Shown here: positions 58,172-64,000 of the stretch, piece after piece
Layout: each line of letters starts with the position of its first letter
How positions within the stretch are numbered: position 1 is the stretch's first letter
Assembly: GCA_945643635.1 (NCBI GenBank)
Contig: CALZFC010000295.1
Span: forward strand, 1-64,000
Origin: Allodiplogaster sudhausi
Lineage: Eukaryota; Nematoda; Chromadorea; Rhabditida; Diplogasteridae
Length of the DNA: 64,000 bases
Reading direction: 5' to 3'
Translations under genes and position numbers: made by a program
Notes under the pieces: generated by a model
Seen by the model: only the letters and a program-made list of their open reading frames with translations
Told to the model about the DNA's origin: nothing
Databases searched by the model: none

Positions 58172-58289
58172 GCTTACAACACCCGGGATTCCCAAGCCGT
58201 CTCCGATCCAAGTACTAACCGGGCCCAACGTTGCCTAACTTGCCAGATCGGACGGGATGGCGTGTTCTCAACGTGGTATGGTCGTAAGC
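58172..58289 (-). rRNA. 5S ribosomal RNA
   Basis: Variant A55G; spacer A upstream. Confidence 0.95.
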
Positions 58290-58782
58290 GATAAATTTCC
58301 CTCTGTATCCAGTAGATATAACAGTTTCCATTTAATTAATTTGGTTCAAAAATAAAACAAAAAGTATGCTTAACCTATAGGATATTAAGCGGATAAGGTC
58401 CGATACTAAAATGCCAAGATGACTCTATATTATGTTCATAGCCAAATGGCCAAGATGACTCTACACTCTGATCATAGCCAAAAGGCCAAGATGACTATAC
58501 ACTCTGACAACAGGTGATTAGGATTCTACAATAAAATTTGGCACAATTGCGCCAAAGATTTCCGCAATCTCTACCCTTTATAACTCTGATTTACATTCGA
58601 TGTCTGAAAATTTCGTGCAACCTGCGCAAAAATTGGCTCAAAATCTCTACCCTTTATACCTCTGCTGTACATTCGATGTCTGGAAATTCCATGCAACATT
58701 GTGCCAAAATTGGCTCATCTTTTTGAACTAATTTAATAGTTTTCCTTGAAGTAAATTTGGTTCAAAAATAAAACAAAAAGTT

Positions 58783-58828
58783 GCTTACAACACCCGGGAT
58801 TCCCAAGCCGTCTCCGATCCAAGTACTA
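58783..58828 (-). pseudogene. 5S 3' fragment at inversion junction
   Basis: Nt 73-118 only; the 5' part is replaced by inverted spacer A. Confidence 0.93.
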
Positions 58829-58845
58829 GGTATAAAGGGTAGAGA
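58815..58845. other. Divergent inversion junction
   Basis: The minus-strand 5S 3' part (ending AAGTACTA at 58828) runs into plus-strand spacer A at GGTATAAAGGG. Confidence 0.9.
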
Positions 58846-59198
58846 TTTTGAGCCAATTTTTGCGCATTTTGCACGAAATTTTCAGACATCGAATGTAAAT
58901 CAGAGTTATAAAGGGTAGAGATTGCGGAAATCTTTGGCGCAATTGTGCCAAATTTTATTGTAGAATCCTAATCACCTGTTGTCAGAGTGTATAGTCATCT
59001 TGGCCTTTTGGCTATGATCAGAGTGTAGAGTCATCTTGGCCATTTGGCTAAGAACATAATATAGAGTCATCTTGGCATTTTAGTATCGGACCTTATCCGC
59101 TTAATATCCTATAGATTAAGCATACTTTTGTTTTATTTTTGAACCAAATTAATTAAATGGAAACTGTTATATCTACTGGATACAGAGGGAAATTTATC

Positions 59199-59316
59199 GC
59201 TTACGACCATACCACGTTGAGAACACGCCATCCCGTCCGATCTGGCAAGTTAAGCAACGTTGGGCCCGGTTAGTACTTGGATCGGAGACGGCTTGGGAAT
59301 CCCGGGTGTTGTAAGC
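59199..59316 (+). rRNA. 5S ribosomal RNA
   Basis: Consensus; spacer A upstream with a T4 instead of T5 after the U2-like segment. Confidence 0.97.
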
Positions 59317-59606
59317 AACTTTTTGTTATTCTTTACGAAAAAAGTAATAAAGTTTAAAGGCCATGTCAGAAATTTTTTTGTTTCATGTTGGCTTCAAACT
59401 AAGCAAACATAGGATATCCCAAGTAAAATTTTAGGCTGCAGAAGAAGTGCAGATGACTTGCAGAAGAAGTGCAGAAGAACTTATCTCCGGGATTCGATCC
59501 TTTAATTTCGTGTACATATTTACGTGTTCATGTACATACATGTACATACATACATACGTACGTGCGTACAGCAAGAATGACTACGTGACACACATACACT
59601 TCTCTC

Positions 59607-59724
59607 GCTTACGACCATACCACGTTGAGAACACGCCATCCCGTCCGATCTGGCAAGTTAAGCAACGTTGGGCCCGGTTAGTACTTGGATCGGAGACGGC
59701 TTGGGAATCCCGGGTGTTGTAAGC
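59607..59724 (+). rRNA. 5S ribosomal RNA
   Basis: Consensus; spacer B upstream. Confidence 0.97.
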
Positions 59725-60217
59725 AACTTTTTGTTTTATTTTTGAACCAAATTTACTTCAAGGAAAACTATTAAATTAGTTCAAAAAGATGAGCCAATTT
59801 TGGCACAATGTTGCATGGAATTTCCAGACATCGAATGTACAGCAGAGGTATAAAGGGTAGAGATTTTGAGCCAATTTTTGCGCAGGTTGCACGAAATTTT
59901 CAGACATCGAATGTAAATCAGAGTTATAAAGGGTAGAGATTGCGGAAATCTTTGGCGCAATTGTGCCAAATTTTATTGTAGAATCCTAATCACCTGTTGT
60001 CAGAGTGTATAGTCATCTTGGCCTTTTGGCTATGATCAGAGTGTAGAGTCATCTTGGCCATTTGGCTATGAACATAATATAGAGTCATCTTGGCATTTTA
60101 GTATCGGACCTTATCCGCTTAATATCCTATAGGTTAAGCATACTTTTTGTTTTATTTTTGAACCAAATTAATTAAATGGAAACTGTTATATCTACTGGAT
60201 ACAGAGGGAAATTTATC

Positions 60218-60335
60218 GCTTACGACCATACCACGTTGAGAACACGCCATCCCGTCCGATCTGGCAAGTTAAGCAACGTTGGGCCCGGTTAGTACTTGGA
60301 TCGGAGACGGCTTGGGAATCCCGGGTGTTGTAAGC
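60218..60335 (+). rRNA. 5S ribosomal RNA
   Basis: Consensus; spacer A upstream. Confidence 0.97.
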
Positions 60336-60827
60336 AACTTTTTGTTTTATTTTTGAACCAAATTTACTTCAAGGAAAACTATTAAATTAGTTCAAAAAGA
60401 TGAGCCAATTTTGGCACAATGTTGCATGGAATTTCCAGACATCGAATGTACAGCAGAGGTATAAAGGGTAGAGATTTTGAGCCAATTTTTGCGCAGGTTG
60501 CACGAAATTTTCAGACATCGAATGTAAATCAGAGTTATAAAGGGTAGAGATTGCGGAAATCTTTGGCGCAATTGTGCCAAATTTTATTGTAGAATCCTAA
60601 TCACATGTTGTCAGAGTGTATAGTCATCTTGGCCTTTTGGCTATGATCAGAGTGTAGAGTCATCTTGGCCATTTGGCTATGAACATAATATAGAGTCATC
60701 TTGGCATTTTAGTATCGGACCTTATCCGCTTAATATCCTATAGATTAAGCATACTTTTGTTTTATTTTTGAACCAAATTAATTAAATGGAAACTGTTATA
60801 TCTACTGGATACAGAGGGAAATTTATC

Positions 60828-60945
60828 GCTTACGACCATACCACGTTGAGAACACGCCATCCCGTCCGATCTGGCAAGTTAAGCAACGTTGGGCCCGGTT
60901 AGTACTTGGATCGGAGACGGCTTGGGAATCCCGGGTGTTGTAAGC
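60828..60945 (+). rRNA. 5S ribosomal RNA
   Basis: Consensus; 610-bp step because one T is lost after the U2-like segment. Confidence 0.97.
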
Positions 60946-61235
60946 AACTTTTTGTTATTCTTTACGAAAAAAGTAATAAAGTTTAAAGGCCATGTCAGAA
61001 ATTTTTTTGTTTCATGTTGGCTTCAAACTAAGCAAGGATAGGATATCCCAAGTAAAATTTTAGGCTGCTGAAGAAGTGCAGATGACTTGCAGAAGAAGTG
61101 CAGAAGAAGTTATCTCCGGGATTCGATCCTTTAATTTCGTGTACATATTTACGTGTTCATGTACATACATGTACATACATACATACGTACGTGCGTACAG
61201 CAAGAATGACTACGTGACACACATACACTTCTCTC

Positions 61236-61353
61236 GCTTACGACCATACCACGTTGAGAACACGCCATCCCGTCCGATCTGGCAAGTTAAGCAACGTTGG
61301 GCCCGGTTAGTACTTGGATCGGAGACGGCTTGGGAATCCCGGGTGTTGTAAGC
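61236..61353 (+). rRNA. 5S ribosomal RNA
   Basis: Consensus; spacer B upstream. Confidence 0.97.
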
Positions 61354-61845
61354 AACTTTTTGTTTTATTTTTGAACCAAATTTACTTCAAGGAAAACTAT
61401 TAAATTAGTTCAAAAAGATGAGCCAATTTTGGCACAATGTTGCATGGAATTTCCAGACATCGAATGTACAGCAGAGGTATAAAGGGTAGAGATTTTGAGC
61501 CAATTTTTGCGCAGGTTGCACGAAATTTTCAGACATCGAATGTAAATCAGAGTTATAAAGGGTAGAGATTGCGGAAATCTTTGGCGCAATTGTGCCAAAT
61601 TTTATTGTAGAATCCTAATCACATGTTGTCAGAGTGTATAGTCATCTTGGCCTTTTGGCTATGATCAGAGTGTAGAGTCATCTTGGCCATTTGGCTATGA
61701 ACATAATATAGAGTCATCTTGGCATTTTAGTATCGGACCTTATCCGCTTAATATCCTATAGATTAAGCATACTTTTGTTTTATTTTTGAACCAAATTAAT
61801 TAAATGGAAACTGTTATATCTACTGGATACAGAGGGAAATTTATC

Positions 61846-61963
61846 GCTTACGACCATACCACGTTGAGAACACGCCATCCCGTCCGATCTGGCAAGTTAA
61901 GCAACGTTGGGCCCGGTTAGTACTTGGATCGGAGACGGCTTGGGAATCCCGGGTGTTGTAAGC
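61846..61963 (+). rRNA. 5S ribosomal RNA
   Basis: Consensus; 610-bp step. Confidence 0.97.
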
Positions 61964-62253
61964 AACTTTTTGTTATTCTTTACGAAAAAAGTAATAAAGT
62001 TTAAAGGCCATGTCAGAAATTTTTTTGTTTCATGTTGGCTTCAAACTAAGCAAGGATAGGATATCCCAAGTAAAATTTTAGGCTGCTGAAGAAGTGCAGA
62101 TGACTTGCAGAAGAAGTGCAGAAGAAGTTATCTCCGGGATTCGATCCTTTAATTTCGTGTACATATTTACGTGTTCATGTACATACATGTACATACATAC
62201 ATACGTACGTGCGTACAGCAAGAATGACTACGTGACACACATACACTTCTCTC

Positions 62254-62371
62254 GCTTACGACCATACCACGTTGAGAACACGCCATCCCGTCCGATCTGG
62301 CAAGTTAAGCAACGTTGGGCCCGGTTAGTACTTGGATCGGAGACGGCTTGGGAATCCCGGGTGTTGTAAGC
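62254..62371 (+). rRNA. 5S ribosomal RNA
   Basis: Consensus; spacer B upstream; 3' flank ACCAAGTTT. Confidence 0.97.
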
Positions 62372-62864
62372 AACTTTTTGTTTTATTTTTGAACCAAGTT
62401 TACTTCAAGGAAAACTATTAAATTAGTTCAAAAAGATGAGCCAATTTTGGCACAATGTTGCATGGAATTTCCAGACATCGAATGTACAGCAGAGGTATAA
62501 AGGGTAGAGATTTTGAGCCAATTTTTGCGCAGGTTGCACGAAATTTTCAGACATCGAATGTAAATCAGAGTTATAAAGGGTAGAGATTGCGGAAATCTTT
62601 GGCGCAATTGTGCCAAATTTTATTGTAGAATCCTAATCACCTGTTGTCAGAGTGTATAGTCATCTTGGCCTTTTGGCTATGATCAGAGTGTAGAGTCATC
62701 TTGGCCATTTGGCTAAGAACATAATATAGAGTCATCTTGGCATTTTAGTATCGGACCTTATCCGCTTAATATCCTATAGATTAAGCATACTTTTTGTTTT
62801 ATTTTTGAACCAAATTAATTAAATGGAAACTGTTATATCTACTGGATACAGAGGGAAATTTATC

Positions 62865-62982
62865 GCTTACGACCATACCACTTTGAGAACACGCCATCCC
62901 GTCCGATCTGGCAAGTTAAGCAACGTTGGGCCCGGTTAGTACTTGGATCGGAGACGGCTTGGGAATCCCGGGTGTTGTAAGC
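62865..62982 (+). rRNA. 5S ribosomal RNA
   Basis: Variant G18T with 3' flank ACCAAGTTT; spacer A upstream. Confidence 0.96.
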
Positions 62983-63475
62983 AACTTTTTGTTTTATTTT
63001 TGAACCAAGTTTACTTCAAGGAAAACTATTAAATTAGTTCAAAAAGATGAGCCAATTTTGGCACAATGTTGCATGGAATTTCCAGACATCGAATGTACAG
63101 CAGAGGTATAAAGGGTAGAGATTTTGAGCCAATTTTTGCGCAGGTTGCACGAAATTTTCAGACATCGAATGTAAATCAGAGTTATAAAGGGTAGAGATTG
63201 CGGAAATCTTTGGCGCAATTGTGCCAAATTTTATTGTAGAATCCTAATCACCTGTTGTCAGAGTGTATAGTCATCTTGGCCTTTTGGCTATGATCAGAGT
63301 GTAGAGTCATCTTGGCCATTTGGCTAAGAACATAATATAGAGTCATCTTGGCATTTTAGTATCGGACCTTATCCGCTTAATATCCTATAGATTAAGCATA
63401 CTTTTTGTTTTATTTTTGAACCAAATTAATTAAATGGAAACTGTTATATCTACTGGATACAGAGGGAAATTTATC

Positions 63476-63593
63476 GCTTACGACCATACCACTTTGAGAA
63501 CACGCCATCCCGTCCGATCTGGCAAGTTAAGCAACGTTGGGCCCGGTTAGTACTTGGATCGGAGACGGCTTGGGAATCCCGGGTGTTGTAAGC
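63476..63593 (+). rRNA. 5S ribosomal RNA
   Basis: Variant G18T with 3' flank ACCAAGTTT; last gene, its downstream spacer is cut by the window edge. Confidence 0.96.
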
Positions 63594-64000
63594 AACTTTT
63601 TGTTTTATTTTTGAACCAAGTTTACTTCAAGGAAAACTATTAAATTAGTTCAAAAAGATGAGCCAATTTTGGCACAATGTTGCATGGAATTTCCAGACAT
63701 CGAATGTACAGCAGAGGTATAAAGGGTAGAGATTTTGAGCCAATTTTTGCGCAGGTTGCACGAAATTTTCAGACATCGAATGTAAATCAGAGTTATAAAG
63801 GGTAGAGATTGCGGAAATCTTTGGCGCAATTGTGCCAAATTTTATTGTAGAATCCTAATCACCTGTTGTCAGAGTGTATAGTCATCTTGGCCTTTTGGCT
63901 ATGATCAGAGTGTAGAGTCATCTTGGCCATTTGGCTAAGAACATAATATAGAGTCATCTTGGCATTTTAGTATCGGACCTTATCCGCTTAATATCCTATA

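Larger units (their letters stand above)
9371..64000. repeat. 5S rDNA mega-array, four orientation blocks
   Basis: Tandem 118-bp 5S genes separated by two basic spacers. Units are 611 bp (spacer A), 408 bp (spacer B), 344 bp (B/A recombinant), 447 bp (B with insertion) and 572 bp (A behind a truncated gene). Gene orientation is minus 9371-18360, plus 18361-39848, minus 39848-58828 and plus 58829-64000. The left edge starts inside spacer A (TATTATGTTCTTAGCC) and the right edge is cut by the window. Copy-to-copy identity is very high, with single-base variants marking sub-families. Confidence 0.97.

Noticed and set aside
9482..63838. Dozens of identical 60-104-codon open frames across the array
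   Set aside because: They lie in 5S genes or spacers, switch strand with the array and recur at the repeat period. Conservation is due to DNA homogenisation, and there is no coding signature.
9371..64000. CRISPR-like regularly spaced repeats
   Set aside because: Repeat and spacer lengths (118 and 226-493 bp) and identical spacers fit rDNA, not CRISPR. The host is eukaryotic.

Overview
The window looks like a chromosomal segment from an invertebrate animal. It is dominated by one very large, highly homogenised 5S ribosomal RNA gene array (about 9371 to the right edge at 64000). The 118-nt 5S sequence is, from memory of the families, much closer to nematode 5S (nearly the same internal control region and the same GGATCGGAGACGGC element as Caenorhabditis) than to insect, crustacean, mollusc or vertebrate 5S. 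I therefore lean to a nematode or a close ecdysozoan relative, without naming a species. No bacterial or organellar genes are visible.

Left flank, 1-9370. Bases 1-3925 and 8670-9215 are built from diverged copies of a composite repeat: unique-looking cores separated by long (CT)n and (GA)n tracts. Between them (about 4000-6900) is AT-rich DNA with short GC-rich islands on the minus strand. These islands are bounded by good splice acceptors and donors and look like exons of a spliced gene of unknown function. The best supported pair (4521-4618 joined to 4173-4281) splices in frame and ends at a stop codon. From 7150 to 7960 there are three to four copies of a roughly 235-bp AT-rich tandem repeat.

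The array. I count 97 full-length 5S genes, one gene with a 5-nt deletion, four 75-nt 5'-truncated genes and four gene fragments at orientation switches. Orientation is minus from 9371 to 18360, plus from 18361 to about 39848, minus to about 58828, then plus to the end. Two spacer types alternate. Spacer A gives a 611-bp unit and carries a segment resembling the 5' half of U2 snRNA. Spacer B gives a 408-bp unit with GTAC/CATG palindromes and GCAGAAGAAGT repeats. Recombined spacers give 344-bp units (B fused to A) and 447-bp units (B with a 39-bp insertion that makes an 80-bp palindrome). Higher-order repeats of 1591 bp and 2090 bp, and a perfectly phased run of 28 consecutive 611-bp steps, show local amplification by unequal exchange or gene conversion.

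How it would work: each 5S gene keeps an internal control region (box A near nt 50-64, box C near nt 80-97) and is followed by a T5 Pol III terminator. Genes behind spacer A also have TATATC at -31, whereas genes behind spacer B do not. All open reading frames inside the array are repeats of rRNA gene or spacer sequence and are not proteins.
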